64,000 nt of DNA. Origin: CAZZKJ01 sp964654695 (GTDB lineage Bacteria > Krumholzibacteriota > Krumholzibacteriia > WVZY01). The position numbers were made by a program, and so were the translations under genes. Of this stretch, positions 9,973-19,890 are shown piece after piece. The first letter of the stretch is position 1, and the number at the start of each line of letters is the position of its first letter. Under the pieces are notes generated by a model. That model was not told the origin of the DNA. It did no database searches and saw nothing but the letters and a program-made list of their open reading frames with translations. The stretch spans positions 68,468 through 132,467 of the forward strand of contig CAZZKJ010000001.1 in the NCBI GenBank assembly GCA_964654695.1. Reading direction: 5' to 3'.

Positions 9973-12054
9973 CTACTGCGCGGGCTTTCCCGAATTCTTC
10001 TGCAGATCGGCGAGTGTTTGTTTTGCGCGCAGCAAGAAGGAGTCTTCGCTTTGGTGAATGGAGACAAAATGTTTTAGCTGGTTCGCCGCATACGCGGCGT
10101 TCCCCTTAGCTGCAGAGATTAAACCTATATAATAGTAGGCCATTTCGAACTGCCTGCCCAGGTCTTTAACGGTTTCCATATACTGCAAGGCCGAATCGTA
10201 ATCGCCTTTTTTCATTTTCACCATCGCCAGATTGAAACGGGCCTCGTTGTAGGAAGGATTAAACGCGAGGGCTTTTTCAAATTGCTTTTCGGCCTGGGCA
10301 AAATTATTCTCACCGACATACAGTGTTCCCAGGTTGTTGTAGAGTTCGGGTTCGGTCGGGGCCAGCTTCAGGGCCCGCAATATTAATACCCGGGCCTTTT
10401 CGTTGTATCCCAAGTTTTTATACACCCCCGCCAGGTTCCCCATCGCTTCGACGTAGTCGGGGTTTATTTCGAGGGCTTTTTCGATTTCGGGTATGGCCTT
10501 TCGGGGCCTGCCTCCGCGAATGTGTACGTTGGCGAGGTTGAGATGCGCCCTGGCGCTTTGCGGTGCCGCATGCGCGGTTGCGGTGAAAAGGGTTTCTTCG
10601 TTTTTCCAATCCATGTTCCGCATGAATGTTCTGGCGGAGTACGCCGCCAAAAGGATCACCAAAACCAATAAAATGCCGCCGGAACCGGCCGCGGTCTTTT
10701 CGGCCGGAAGACTCAGCTTCTTGTTGTTTGGGGCCGTGGGGGGGTTAATCCAGGAAATATTTCTCGAAAACGCGGTGGTAAAGAGAGAACCCAAAACGAG
10801 CGCATACCCGAAAGAAGGAAAATAAAGAAACCTCTCAGCCGAAATCTCGCCCAGGGGAATGATATTCAAAACAGGAGCTAATGCGATTAAGAAAAATCCC
10901 GCCCCAAGCGCGTATTCCTTTTTATCCCTGTATTTGAAAATACCGTACGCTGCCAGGAGCAGAATGGCTAATCCGGCGATTGCGTGCGGGTTCAAAGCGC
11001 TCTTGGGTACGGGCGCGTCGTACTCGGCGTTGAGCATAAAAGGAAAAACGATCTTATAAATGTATCCTGAAAAAATGGTCAAGACCAGGGCGATACTTTT
11101 TAGAACCCCCGGAACGTAGCGTTCATATATGGACATGTTGGTTCCGGATAAAAAAATCCTGAAAGCAAAATAAATGCCGGTAAGGACGAGATAATACAGC
11201 GGTGACAAGGCCAGCAGAACATTGCGTGCCTTCTTATGTTCAGGCATTTTAGAATCGGAGACGCCCCGTCCAGAAGAGCGAAAGAACGTCAGATCCAGAA
11301 GCAATATGATTAAAAAGAAAACTGCGGCTATCTCTTTACAAAAAAGAGCCGGCACGAAACTCAGAAGCGCCAGTGCCAGCAAAGGCGGGCTCTCGCGCCG
11401 CCTTGCGCATGTATAGACGGATAACGACAGGAACATCCAAAATGATGCAAAAACGTCTGTACGCCCGGATATCCAGGCTACGTTTTCGGTGTGGAGTGGA
11501 AGGGATGCAAAGATGAGTGCGGTTAAAAAAGCCAGCAGCATGTTCTTGAAAAGCAAAAAAATAAACATAAAAACAGCCAGGCAGACGGCCGCGTTGACGA
11601 TTACATTTGTAAGATGAAAACCTCGAGGTTTCAATTTGTATAACCTGTAATTCATATTGTAAGACAGGAGGACGAGGGGGCGGTAATATCCGCCTATTCT
11701 TCTTTTATGTTCCCAGAAATTTTTCGTGAAAATTGAATTGATGGTTGAAGCATTAAGGGACCGGATAGTGGGATTCTCTATGATCAATTCCCGGTCATCC
11801 CACACGAAATCATTATTAAGCGTATTGGCAAATAATAAAAACGCGAAAGCAAAAATAAAAAGGGCCGGCCAAAGTGGACGCGAGAAAAACCTCCGCACCC
11901 GGGATTCCGGAACTTGGGAACGTGCGCCTCTCATCGGGCGGGGATTCTTGGAGTCGGTTTTTGCAGACATGTTTTTCGGAAGATACGCGTTCTCGAACGT
12001 GAATGACGGATAGATTCTAGCTTCTTCCCCGGTCTTTTTAAAGGTTTTTTCCAA
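9973..12054 (-). CDS. Polytopic membrane glycosyltransferase-like protein with C-terminal TPR repeats
   Basis: A 693-residue protein resembling the TMTC/PMT-like class. A cytoplasmic N-terminus of about 50 residues leads into roughly 11 membrane helices (about 58-480). The first periplasmic loop contains the acidic motif NNDFVWDDRE, typical of GT-C transferases. Three to four TPR units follow (about 505-660; LNLANVH, MGNLAGVYKNLGY and NNLGTLYVGENNF are TPR A-helices). Such proteins are thought to transfer a sugar from a lipid donor onto proteins. The frame opens with TTG at 12054; internal ATGs at 11970 and 11931 are alternative starts, as no strong ribosome-binding site decides. It is divergent from the DUF4159 operon. 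Confidence 0.75.
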   Translation of the reverse strand: MEKTFKKTGEEARIYPSFTFENAYLPKNMSAKTDSKNPRPMRGARSQVPESRVRRFFSRPLWPALFIFAFAFLLFANTLNNDFVWDDRELIIENPTIRSLNASTINSIFTKNFWEHKRRIGGYYRPLVLLSYNMNYRLYKLKPRGFHLTNVIVNAAVCLAVFMFIFLLFKNMLLAFLTALIFASLPLHTENVAWISGRTDVFASFWMFLSLSVYTCARRRESPPLLALALLSFVPALFCKEIAAVFFLIILLLDLTFFRSSGRGVSDSKMPEHKKARNVLLALSPLYYLVLTGIYFAFRIFLSGTNMSIYERYVPGVLKSIALVLTIFSGYIYKIVFPFMLNAEYDAPVPKSALNPHAIAGLAILLLAAYGIFKYRDKKEYALGAGFFLIALAPVLNIIPLGEISAERFLYFPSFGYALVLGSLFTTAFSRNISWINPPTAPNNKKLSLPAEKTAAGSGGILLVLVILLAAYSARTFMRNMDWKNEETLFTATAHAAPQSARAHLNLANVHIRGGRPRKAIPEIEKALEINPDYVEAMGNLAGVYKNLGYNEKARVLILRALKLAPTEPELYNNLGTLYVGENNFAQAEKQFEKALAFNPSYNEARFNLAMVKMKKGDYDSALQYMETVKDLGRQFEMAYYYIGLISAAKGNAAYAANQLKHFVSIHQSEDSFLLRAKQTLADLQKNSGKPAQ

Positions 12055-12083
12055 TCCGGAATTCGCCGGCTGCAGGTCGCTGA

Positions 12084-12112
12084 TTGCTTTTAGACAGGCT
12101 ATTCCCTATAAT
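12084..12112 (+). promoter_or_regulatory. Probable sigma-70 promoter of the DUF4159/DUF4175 operon
   Basis: TTGCTT (12084-12089), a 17-base spacer and a perfect TATAAT (12107-12112). It lies 69 bases before the DUF4159 start, in the 127-base gap between divergent genes. The -10 is perfect, and the -35 keeps the TTG core. Confidence 0.55.
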
Positions 12113-12181
12113 TGATAAGAGGCATATCCTCGGGGCCGCCCCAGGCGGTGGGATTACGACCCATTCGCGGCGGAAAATTAA

Positions 12182-12949
12182 ATGAAAATCAGCAATATAA
12201 AAAATTCATCGATCCTCCGGTTCCAAGGACGGCAAAGAAGCCGCCCGGGCTTGAAAATAAAACCGGCGCTTATGGCGGTGGCCTTAATCGCATTTTCCGC
12301 CCAGGCCGCCGGCGCCCTGGAAACAACCCGTAATCCCCGCGAAGAGTACTGGCTACGTATAGCCCGGCTCAAATACGGAGGCGGGGGAGACTGGTACGCG
12401 GATCCATCGTCAATTCCCAATTGGCTTGCGGAATTCGAGAAAAGGACCGGCATAAAGACATTCGGCGAGGAAAAGGTGGTCACGGCAATTGATGAAAATA
12501 TCAGGGCGTATCCATTTCTTTACATGACCGGACATGGAACCGTGAGGTTTACCGATGAAGAGATATCAGCTCTCAGGGATTACATGGAGCAGGGAGGTTT
12601 TCTATATGCGGATGATTGCTACGGTATGGATAAAAGCTTTCGCGCGATGGTTAAGAAAATCTTCCCCGAAAAAGATCTTGTAGAGCTTCCCAATTCTCAT
12701 CCGATATACAAAGTTTATTACGACCTGCCAGGACTGCCGAAGATACACAAGCATAATGATATGCCGCCTCAGGGATTCGGAATCAAAGTGGACGGGCGGT
12801 TGGCGCTTTTTTACACGTATGAAACGGACATAGGAGACGGACTGGAAGATGAAAGGGTACACCGCGATTCTCCGGAGAAAAGGGAACTTGCAGTCAAAAT
12901 GGCGGTAAATATATTAATGTACTCAATAGTACAAAACGCCCTGCCTTGA
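12182..12949 (+). CDS. DUF4159 domain exported protein
   Basis: A 255-residue protein with an N-terminal hydrophobic segment (about 27-46, signal peptide or anchor). The DUF4159 domain (about 55-250) has the phrases RLKYGGGGDWYADPSSI, YPFLYMTGHG, LRDYMEQGGFLYADDC and a C-terminal NILMYSI. The fold is class-I glutamine-amidotransferase-like, but the nucleophile elbow is not conserved as in enzymes, so a binding or sensing role is as likely as catalysis. It is the first gene of a four-gene operon and is followed by a DUF4175 protein, a pairing that recurs in FCB-type genomes. The molecular function is unknown. Confidence 0.85.
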   Translation: MKISNIKNSSILRFQGRQRSRPGLKIKPALMAVALIAFSAQAAGALETTRNPREEYWLRIARLKYGGGGDWYADPSSIPNWLAEFEKRTGIKTFGEEKVVTAIDENIRAYPFLYMTGHGTVRFTDEEISALRDYMEQGGFLYADDCYGMDKSFRAMVKKIFPEKDLVELPNSHPIYKVYYDLPGLPKIHKHNDMPPQGFGIKVDGRLALFYTYETDIGDGLEDERVHRDSPEKRELAVKMAVNILMYSIVQNALP

Positions 12950-12981
12950 AACGCGGAGGCCTGCGCCGGGAGCTCGATGGA

Positions 12982-15900
12982 ATGAGCGGCAATATAAATC
13001 GAGATGAACTAAACGAGATTCTGAGAAAGATTCTGTTGAAAAACGCAGCCCTGCGATTTTTCTCCGGATTATTGTCTTTCGCCGCCGTGGCGGCATGGGT
13101 TTTCGCAGCGTTATCAATAGCGTCGGTCCTCATACAGGAGCCGTCGCCGGGAACGACCTCTTCTATTAGTGCCGGTGTTCTGGCAACGCTTTTCCTGGCG
13201 TTCGTTATATTCATTGCCGCGCCGCTTGTAAGGCTGCCCGGTCCCGGAGAGCTGGCATCACAGGTTGAACATAAACGCGATTTTAAAGACATCTTGACGG
13301 CGGCCTACGAGTTCTCCCATGACCGAAAAGCCGGGACAAAGTACAACCCGGCACTGATAAAAGAAGTTATTCAACGGGCGGTGCAGTCTATTTTGCCGTT
13401 GCAGGCGCGCACGCTTTTTCTGGGCGGCAATCAATTGATTTTTGTTCCGTTAGCATACGGAGGGCTTATCATTATGATGCTGCTTTCAATATTCAGCCCT
13501 TCCACCCTTATCACCGCAGGGAGGATTGTTTTCGAGCCGCAAGAGTCATCCGCGCCGGAAGCTGCGGCCAATATTTTGGCCGTTCCCGGCGATATCACCG
13601 TTTTGGCGGGAAGCAGCGTGAAAGTAACAGGCGTGGATTTCGGCAGATCCGATGCTCCCGTTAATATACATTACAGCCGCTCGCGCGGTTTTTGGAAGAG
13701 TGAAACGGCCGGAGGCGCAAAAGCGCATTACGGCAGTGAAGTTCTCAAACGATATAATCACACCTTCAGCGTTTTGAGAGGTCCGGTTGATTATTACTTC
13801 GAATCGGAAGGAAGAAAAAGCCCCGTCTATCATATAGCGGTTGTAAACAAGCCGATCGTTACCGCCCTCAAGATCATTCGTACTCCGCCTGATTATACCG
13901 GGGAGCCAGTGGACACTTTGGATGACGGCGGCGGCAACGTACAGGCTCTGGAAGGAACCAGTGTGAAGATACTCGGCACCAGTAATAACATGCTAGCGCG
14001 CGCGGGCGTGATTTTCGAAAGTGATAAAGATGCCCTGACCGGAAGGGCGGAGAAACATACCGATCGAGACGGCAGTTTTGACGGGAAAGCACCTGTCAGA
14101 CACGCCGGAAAAAATTTCGAGTTCGGATTTCGCGCCGTTCGCGATAATTTCTACATGATTCTCCTCGAAGACAGTTCCGGTTACAAGAATGATGATCCGC
14201 TGATTTATTCATCGGAAGTTTTCAAGGATCATCCGCCTTCTATCGACGTTATGAGGCCTGGCGCTGATTCGCAGCTGCCGGGGGGACGCCGGGTTGAAAT
14301 CGGCTTCGCCGCCGCCGACGATTACGGCGTGAGCAAAGCCGCCATTTTTTACCGCAGGGGCAGCAAAGGGAAATTTCAAACCAAACCGATTCCCCTTGAC
14401 GAACAACAGGGCAAAAGCGAAATAACGAAAAGCTACTCATGGAACCTCGCCGGCATGTCCTTATTCCCGGGGAATTATGTAGAATATTACCTCCAGGTCG
14501 AAGATAACAACATAGTAACGGGTCCCGGCAGCGCCAGGAGCAGAATTTACAGGGTATCCGTACCCACCATGTCGGATCTCTATGACAGCGTTGCCGAAGA
14601 GGATTCCAGGCGCAACGATCTCCTGGAGCAGTCACTGTTGGAGGGAAAAGAATTCAAGGAACGCATAGAAAAACTATCGCGTGAATTCAAAAAAACCGAG
14701 CACTTTGATTGGAGTCAAAAAAAAGAAATCGATAAGGCCAACGATGCTCAGGAAAAAATCGGGAAAAAGCTGGATGAGGTGAAATCTTCACTCGATAAAA
14801 CTTTGGAAAATTTATCGGAGAATAAAATGACTTCTCAGGAAATCGGAAGAAAGCTCGAGGAAATAAGCGAGCTGGTCCAGGATATCAACAGTGAGGTCTT
14901 AAAGAAATACATAGAGGATTTACAAAAAGCCTCGTCCGATCTGACTCCGAAGGATATACAAAAGGCCCTGCAAAACCTGGATGTAAGCGCCCAGGAGATG
15001 TTGAAAAAACTGGAGCGCACGGCGGAGCTCCTAAAGGCCATACGCAAGGAGCAGGAAATGGAGGATCTGGTTAGAAAAAGCCGGGAGCTGATGGAGAAAC
15101 AGAAAGAACTGCTGGATGAGACCGGCAAAGCCCAATCCGGCGATAAAAAAAAGATGAGCGGGCTGGCCGAGAGGGAAAAGAACCTGGCAAAAAAGACATC
15201 TGATATAGAAAAAGCGGTGCGAAAATTCGCCAAAAAACTCGATAAAAACGAACAGGATATTGCAAAGAATCTGAATTCATCCGCAAAAAAACTATCGGAT
15301 AAAGCCGTTTCTGAAAAAATGAACCAGGCGGCGAAAAATCTCAGTTCCGGCGATAAGAAACAGGCGGAGCAAAAAGAGAAAGAGGCCCTGGAAGACCTTG
15401 TCAGCTTGTTCTCTAAAATGTCGTCATGCAAATCAAGCATGGGATTTTCTACCGGCAGGCAGCAGGCCGCGCACCTGCAAAAGTATGCCAGGCAGACCCT
15501 CGATATTTCTTTTAAGCAGGAATCACTTATGGATGATCTTCAAACCCGCATCGGATCGGCAACAAGCATTGCCAAAGCACGACCTTTGGCTGAGGATCAG
15601 CTCGCCAACTTGAAGGCCGCAGAAAAAGTAGCAGACCAGGTATTCGAAATATCGAAACAGACAATGACGGTTTCCCCTTTGATTCTACAGGCTTACGGCC
15701 GGGCCCTCAGCGCTATGAAGCAATCCATATTCAATCTGGAAAACAACAGGATCCTGTATTCGATTCCGAGCGCATCCAAAGCTCTGGAGGCGCTCAATCA
15801 GGCCGCGATCGAGATGCTGCGCGCGGCCAAGAGCTGTTCTTCCGGTTCGGGCTCAAAGATGGGTATGCAGGAACTCATGGATCAGCTTCTCATGGGGCAG

Positions 15901-16422
15901 CAGGATATGCTGGAACAGTCGAAGGAAATGCTGTCGTTGGAAATGTTGAAGGAAAAGATGCGCATGCAGAGGCAGGCCGAAATGAAACGTCTCTCCGCCG
16001 CCCAGCGTTCTCTCAAGGATCTCGCCGAGCAGATAGAAAAGCAGCTCGAAGAAGATAAAAGCTCACCGGGCCGAATGGACAAAATCCTGGAAGAAATGGA
16101 AGCGGTCATGAAAGACCTGGAAGGCGGCAAGTTAAATGAGCAGACACTGCATCACGAAGAAAGAATTCTCAGCCGCCTGCTCGACGCACAGCGTTCGGTC
16201 AGAAGCCGTGACTATGAAAGAAAGCGGGAGAGCTTAACTGCCCGGAATGTTTTTTCCAAAGGGTCCGGCGGCGAATCCGGCGAAAAAACCGGCAGGGAAC
16301 TGCGCGAGGAAATCAGGCGCGCAATGAAGTTAAAGGCACCGGGCGAATTCGAAAAACTCATCAAGAGCTATTTTCGGGCACTGGCCGAGGAGCAGTCGAC
16401 CCCGGTCGACGGTTTGAATTGA
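12982..16422 (+). CDS. DUF4175 family large membrane-anchored coiled-coil protein
   Basis: About 1146 residues from ATG 12982, which has GGGAG nine bases upstream. An in-frame TTG at 12946 would overlap the upstream stop but has no ribosome-binding site. Two N-terminal helices (about 35-60 and 70-90) and a third near 165-185 anchor the protein, as in DUF4175 proteins. A beta-rich region with Ig-like character (about 190-535) follows. Next comes a very long, lysine- and glutamate-rich helical region (about 545-1060) with coiled-coil heptads and methionine-rich stretches. The C-terminus is charged. It is probably a structural or scaffolding component of the inner membrane and periplasm. No catalytic motif is seen. 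Confidence 0.8.
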   Translation: MSGNINRDELNEILRKILLKNAALRFFSGLLSFAAVAAWVFAALSIASVLIQEPSPGTTSSISAGVLATLFLAFVIFIAAPLVRLPGPGELASQVEHKRDFKDILTAAYEFSHDRKAGTKYNPALIKEVIQRAVQSILPLQARTLFLGGNQLIFVPLAYGGLIIMMLLSIFSPSTLITAGRIVFEPQESSAPEAAANILAVPGDITVLAGSSVKVTGVDFGRSDAPVNIHYSRSRGFWKSETAGGAKAHYGSEVLKRYNHTFSVLRGPVDYYFESEGRKSPVYHIAVVNKPIVTALKIIRTPPDYTGEPVDTLDDGGGNVQALEGTSVKILGTSNNMLARAGVIFESDKDALTGRAEKHTDRDGSFDGKAPVRHAGKNFEFGFRAVRDNFYMILLEDSSGYKNDDPLIYSSEVFKDHPPSIDVMRPGADSQLPGGRRVEIGFAAADDYGVSKAAIFYRRGSKGKFQTKPIPLDEQQGKSEITKSYSWNLAGMSLFPGNYVEYYLQVEDNNIVTGPGSARSRIYRVSVPTMSDLYDSVAEEDSRRNDLLEQSLLEGKEFKERIEKLSREFKKTEHFDWSQKKEIDKANDAQEKIGKKLDEVKSSLDKTLENLSENKMTSQEIGRKLEEISELVQDINSEVLKKYIEDLQKASSDLTPKDIQKALQNLDVSAQEMLKKLERTAELLKAIRKEQEMEDLVRKSRELMEKQKELLDETGKAQSGDKKKMSGLAEREKNLAKKTSDIEKAVRKFAKKLDKNEQDIAKNLNSSAKKLSDKAVSEKMNQAAKNLSSGDKKQAEQKEKEALEDLVSLFSKMSSCKSSMGFSTGRQQAAHLQKYARQTLDISFKQESLMDDLQTRIGSATSIAKARPLAEDQLANLKAAEKVADQVFEISKQTMTVSPLILQAYGRALSAMKQSIFNLENNRILYSIPSASKALEALNQAAIEMLRAAKSCSSGSGSKMGMQELMDQLLMGQQDMLEQSKEMLSLEMLKEKMRMQRQAEMKRLSAAQRSLKDLAEQIEKQLEEDKSSPGRMDKILEEMEAVMKDLEGGKLNEQTLHHEERILSRLLDAQRSVRSRDYERKRESLTARNVFSKGSGGESGEKTGRELREEIRRAMKLKAPGEFEKLIKSYFRALAEEQSTPVDGLN

Positions 16423-16471
16423 AGCCGGTTTTATATTATATCGATTGATTTAGTAAGAACTTACAGGGCCA

Positions 16472-18391
16472 ATGAAGTTTCTTATCTGCAAACGACTATT
16501 ATTCATTTCTTCCGCGGTGATTTTGTCGATCTGCGCCTCCTCCACCCATGGAGCCGCCGGCGCCAAAAGCCGTTCGGAGAGGGTGCGCCGGGTCAGAGCG
16601 CGGATGAATGCGTTTGTACCTGTTTTGAGTGTAGATCCCCAAAAAGCGATAAATGGGCTGAAGAAAATCATAAACGAATTTCCCGGCGAAAAAATGCTGG
16701 TTCTCGACAGGTTGGGGTATGCATACACCGCAGCCGGGAAAATAGATTCCGCTATAGCCGTATACGAGGAACGTCTCCGGTTTGATCCTATAAATCTTGA
16801 AGCTGCAAAACGGCTTGCCGGGCTGTATTTGAATCACGGTACGAGAGAAGATGCGGAAAGAATTTTCGAGGTTATCCTGAGCAGATCGCCGGTTAAGCTG
16901 GCAGCATACAGAACGGTCGCAGAAGCGAAGAGCGGGGCGGGTTTCTACGCGGGCGCGTTGAATACATACAGGGAAGCAAGAAAAGCGATGGGCGAAAAGC
17001 AGATTTTTGCTCTCGAAATCGCGCACCTGGAACTGGCGCTGGGCAACTGGGCGGCGGCACTTGAAGAGTGCATCACTTATGCAAAGCGCACGCGCCTAAA
17101 TGCCCAACAGGCGGAAAAGAAAATAATAGACATTGCAAGAGATCCCAAGGCGGACCGCGCGGTCGTATATGAAATTATTGAGAAGGAAGTTCTGGATGAA
17201 AGCAATGCCTCGAACAATGTTTTTCTGGATATTATTTCTGCGTTTTATTTCGAAGAGGGATTGATGGAAAAAGCTTTGGACGCGGCGCTGCGGGCGGACC
17301 GTGCGCCGGGATCATCGGGCAAGCAGCTCTACGACCTTTTGGGCAAATTGTGCGAAGATTGCCAAAAACGATCCCGCCGGGACATGCCGGAATGTCTGGA
17401 CAGATGTATCCGGGCCGCGGATGGGTATCTGCTGCGACATCCCCGCTCGGTCGAATCGTCCAATGCTCATCTGGTTCGAGCCAACCTGCTCAGCGAAGCG
17501 GCATCAGCCGGAGTGGGAGCTTCGGCCGAATGGGAGCGAAAAAACCTGCTTGCCGAGGCCGTAAAAGAATACGAATTCGTGCTTCTGAATTTCTCCGGCA
17601 CCACTTTCGCCAACCGGGCCTTATTGAGACTGGGAGACCTCTATTTTACAAAGATTAAAGATCGCAAGAAGGCCCTCGATACATATATCCGTGGAGCCCG
17701 AAAAGCCTCAAAACTAAAGGTCGAATTTGCCGAAAGAACGGCAAAGGCCATGATCGCCCTCGGAAGAAATAATGAAGCAAACAAACACTGCTCAACCCTG
17801 ATACGGTCCGTTGACAAGTCGATGCGGGACGCGGGTTATTATTATATGGGCATCTCGCTTGCTTTCTCCGGGCAGGAGGGAGCGGCCAAAGATACGTTGA
17901 CTGTGTTGGCCGAGATGAATCCCGCTTCCAAATATACCAACGATGCCATCGATCTGGCATGGATAATCGAGGAAGGTACCCGAAAGGACCCGGAGATGAT
18001 GAGAAAGTACCTCGCCACGATTGAAGCCGAAATATTTGGCGATTCGGGCAGAGCCCGCGAACTTCTATCTGAATTCACCTCCGGGCCGCCCGGCACTCCT
18101 CTTCGCCCGCGGGCGCTGTACAGGCTGGGGGTGCTTTATGCAAGTGGAGGGGATTACGGCAGAGCCCTCGCCAGTTTTGATGGGTTTCTCGAGGACTATC
18201 CTCTGCACCCGTTGGCTCCGGAGGCCGAACGCGGCAAGGCTTTGATTTATGAAACGGAACTTGACGAAAAAGAACGCGCCCTTAATGTCTACGAGCATGT
18301 TCTTATGACATACCCCGAATATATTTTTATGGATGAAGTACGTTCCGACGCATCGCGTCTTCGAATCGAATTGAAAGGCGGCCGCCAATAA
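16472..18391 (+). CDS. Exported TPR-repeat protein
   Basis: A 639-residue protein with an N-terminal signal peptide (about 5-27), then helix-turn-helix repeats along its whole length. Recognisable TPR units include DRLGYAYTAAGKIDSAIAVYEERLRFDP (about 80-107) and later units near 375-420, 450-490 and 550-620. In the latter, RLGVLYASGGDYGRALASF resembles the YbgF/CpoB and BamD type of periplasmic TPR. It follows the DUF4175 gene by 49 bases and precedes the next gene by 32, so it belongs to the same operon. Its likely role is a periplasmic protein-binding scaffold. The partner is unknown, though the operon neighbours are obvious candidates. Confidence 0.8.
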   Translation: MKFLICKRLLFISSAVILSICASSTHGAAGAKSRSERVRRVRARMNAFVPVLSVDPQKAINGLKKIINEFPGEKMLVLDRLGYAYTAAGKIDSAIAVYEERLRFDPINLEAAKRLAGLYLNHGTREDAERIFEVILSRSPVKLAAYRTVAEAKSGAGFYAGALNTYREARKAMGEKQIFALEIAHLELALGNWAAALEECITYAKRTRLNAQQAEKKIIDIARDPKADRAVVYEIIEKEVLDESNASNNVFLDIISAFYFEEGLMEKALDAALRADRAPGSSGKQLYDLLGKLCEDCQKRSRRDMPECLDRCIRAADGYLLRHPRSVESSNAHLVRANLLSEAASAGVGASAEWERKNLLAEAVKEYEFVLLNFSGTTFANRALLRLGDLYFTKIKDRKKALDTYIRGARKASKLKVEFAERTAKAMIALGRNNEANKHCSTLIRSVDKSMRDAGYYYMGISLAFSGQEGAAKDTLTVLAEMNPASKYTNDAIDLAWIIEEGTRKDPEMMRKYLATIEAEIFGDSGRARELLSEFTSGPPGTPLRPRALYRLGVLYASGGDYGRALASFDGFLEDYPLHPLAPEAERGKALIYETELDEKERALNVYEHVLMTYPEYIFMDEVRSDASRLRIELKGGRQ

Positions 18392-18423
18392 TCTCGACAA
18401 ATTCATATTCTTTACAAGCGTTG

Positions 18424-19677
18424 ATGATTCTTCGCCGCTTGCTTGTGCTGCTGCTTCTATGTGCGGGTCCCTCAGGCGCGGCCGAGATGCTCGTGCCCAT
18501 GGACCTGGGCCAGACTAATCATCTCAAGGCTTACGGGCTGGCCTACCATGCGCTCGAGCGGGGGTTTTCGGTTAAATGGCTTCTAAACTACAGGGGGGGG
18601 AGTTTCCTGCTGCCGATGAGCGAGAAGCTGGTTCTGGAAGCGAAAATAAAGAACATTTCTTTTGAAGAACCGAAGGGGAGCAATATAGCGGAAATATACG
18701 CGCTGATGGAAAAAGAGAACATGGAAATCGTAATGCTCGAGAAGGCGCCGAAAATTGCGATTTATACTCCTCCCAACAAGCAGCCTTGGGATGATGCGGT
18801 TACGCTTGCCTTAACCTTTGCGGAAATCCCTTTTGACAAGATCTTCGATGAGGAAGTTCTTGCGAGCAGGCTCTCCGAGTATGATTGGCTCCACCTTCAT
18901 CACGAGGATTTCACGGGTCAATACGGTAAATTCTACCGCTCTTTTCAATACGCCGAATGGTACCGAACTCAGCAGGTGCAGTTCGAAGCGCGCGCACAGA
19001 AATTGGGATTTGGCAAAGTGTCTGATGAGAAAAAGGCAGTCGCCGAGAAAATTCGCGAATATGTGATGAATGGAGGATTTCTTTTTGCGATGTGCTCGGC
19101 GTGCGATACGATTGATATCGCGTTGGCCGCGGCCGGTATTGACATCGTACCGCCGGAATTCGATCACGATGGAATAACCGCCGGTTTTCAATCCAGGCTC
19201 GATTATAATCGCTGTTTCGCGTTCACCGGGTTCAAGCTCATCACAGATCCCCTCGTTTACGAGTTCTCCGATATTGATACCAGCGATTATGTCAAAGCTC
19301 GAGGCAGCGACGCCGATTATTTTACGCTGTTCGATTTTTCGGCTAAGTATGATCCAGTTCCCGCCATGCTCACTCAGAACCACGTAAATGTGATCAAGGG
19401 TTTTCTCGGCCAGACGACCGGCTTCAAGAAATCCCTCATCAAGAAAAGCATGGTCCTCATGGGAGAAGATGCCGTTCATAATGAAGTAAAATACCTGCAT
19501 GGAAATCTCGGCCGCGGAACGGTGACCTTTCTCGGCGGCCACGATCCGGAGGATTATCAGCATGCCGTGGGCGATCCGCCCACCGACCTGTCCCTGCACG
19601 TGAATTCGCCCGGTTACCGTTTGATCCTTAATAATATCCTTTTCCCCGCAGCAAAAAAAAAGAAACAGAAGACGTAG
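18424..19677 (+). CDS. Exported protein of the family often auto-named 'asparagine synthetase B'
   Basis: A 417-residue protein with a leucine-rich signal peptide (about 3-20). The N-terminal phrases LVPMDLGQTNHLKAYG and WLLNYRGGSFLLP match a widespread FCB family that databases often label 'asparagine synthetase B'. None of the motifs of that enzyme is present: there is no N-terminal catalytic Cys and no SGGxDS ATP-binding loop. Residues ~105-200 contain YDWLHLHHEDFTGQYGKF, and ~210-235 contain REYVMNGGFLFAMCSACD, which echoes the DUF4159 protein encoded at the head of the operon and suggests a related amidotransferase-like fold. It ends with a lysine tail. ATG 18424 is chosen; a TTG directly before it is also possible. 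Confidence 0.6.
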   Translation: MILRRLLVLLLLCAGPSGAAEMLVPMDLGQTNHLKAYGLAYHALERGFSVKWLLNYRGGSFLLPMSEKLVLEAKIKNISFEEPKGSNIAEIYALMEKENMEIVMLEKAPKIAIYTPPNKQPWDDAVTLALTFAEIPFDKIFDEEVLASRLSEYDWLHLHHEDFTGQYGKFYRSFQYAEWYRTQQVQFEARAQKLGFGKVSDEKKAVAEKIREYVMNGGFLFAMCSACDTIDIALAAAGIDIVPPEFDHDGITAGFQSRLDYNRCFAFTGFKLITDPLVYEFSDIDTSDYVKARGSDADYFTLFDFSAKYDPVPAMLTQNHVNVIKGFLGQTTGFKKSLIKKSMVLMGEDAVHNEVKYLHGNLGRGTVTFLGGHDPEDYQHAVGDPPTDLSLHVNSPGYRLILNNILFPAAKKKKQKT

Positions 19678-19726
19678 AAATCCCATCCCGGATCTTTTCC
19701 TTTGAGCTCTTCAGGCGAGAAATTTC

Positions 19727-19756
19727 TTGGACCACCGGGCCGTATTCTGGTATACT
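19727..19756 (+). promoter_or_regulatory. Probable extended -10 promoter for the secreted phosphoesterase
   Basis: TATACT (19751-19756) is preceded by TGG, giving the TGn extended -10 motif. TTGGAC (19727-19732) lies 18 bases upstream as a weak -35. It sits in the 213-base gap between the DUF4159 operon and the phosphoesterase gene. The remaining gap sequence shows no other clear element. Confidence 0.5.
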
Positions 19757-19890
19757 TGTTCATCAAGGCTGGTCCGGCAATCATCGCTTTTGGGGAATCG
19801 GCGTGTTTTGCGGCTGGATGAGCTGAAGCTAAATCGCTCTCAAAACCGGGGCAATTCCCGGGCAGCAGCATACAGAAGGAAAGCATCCAA

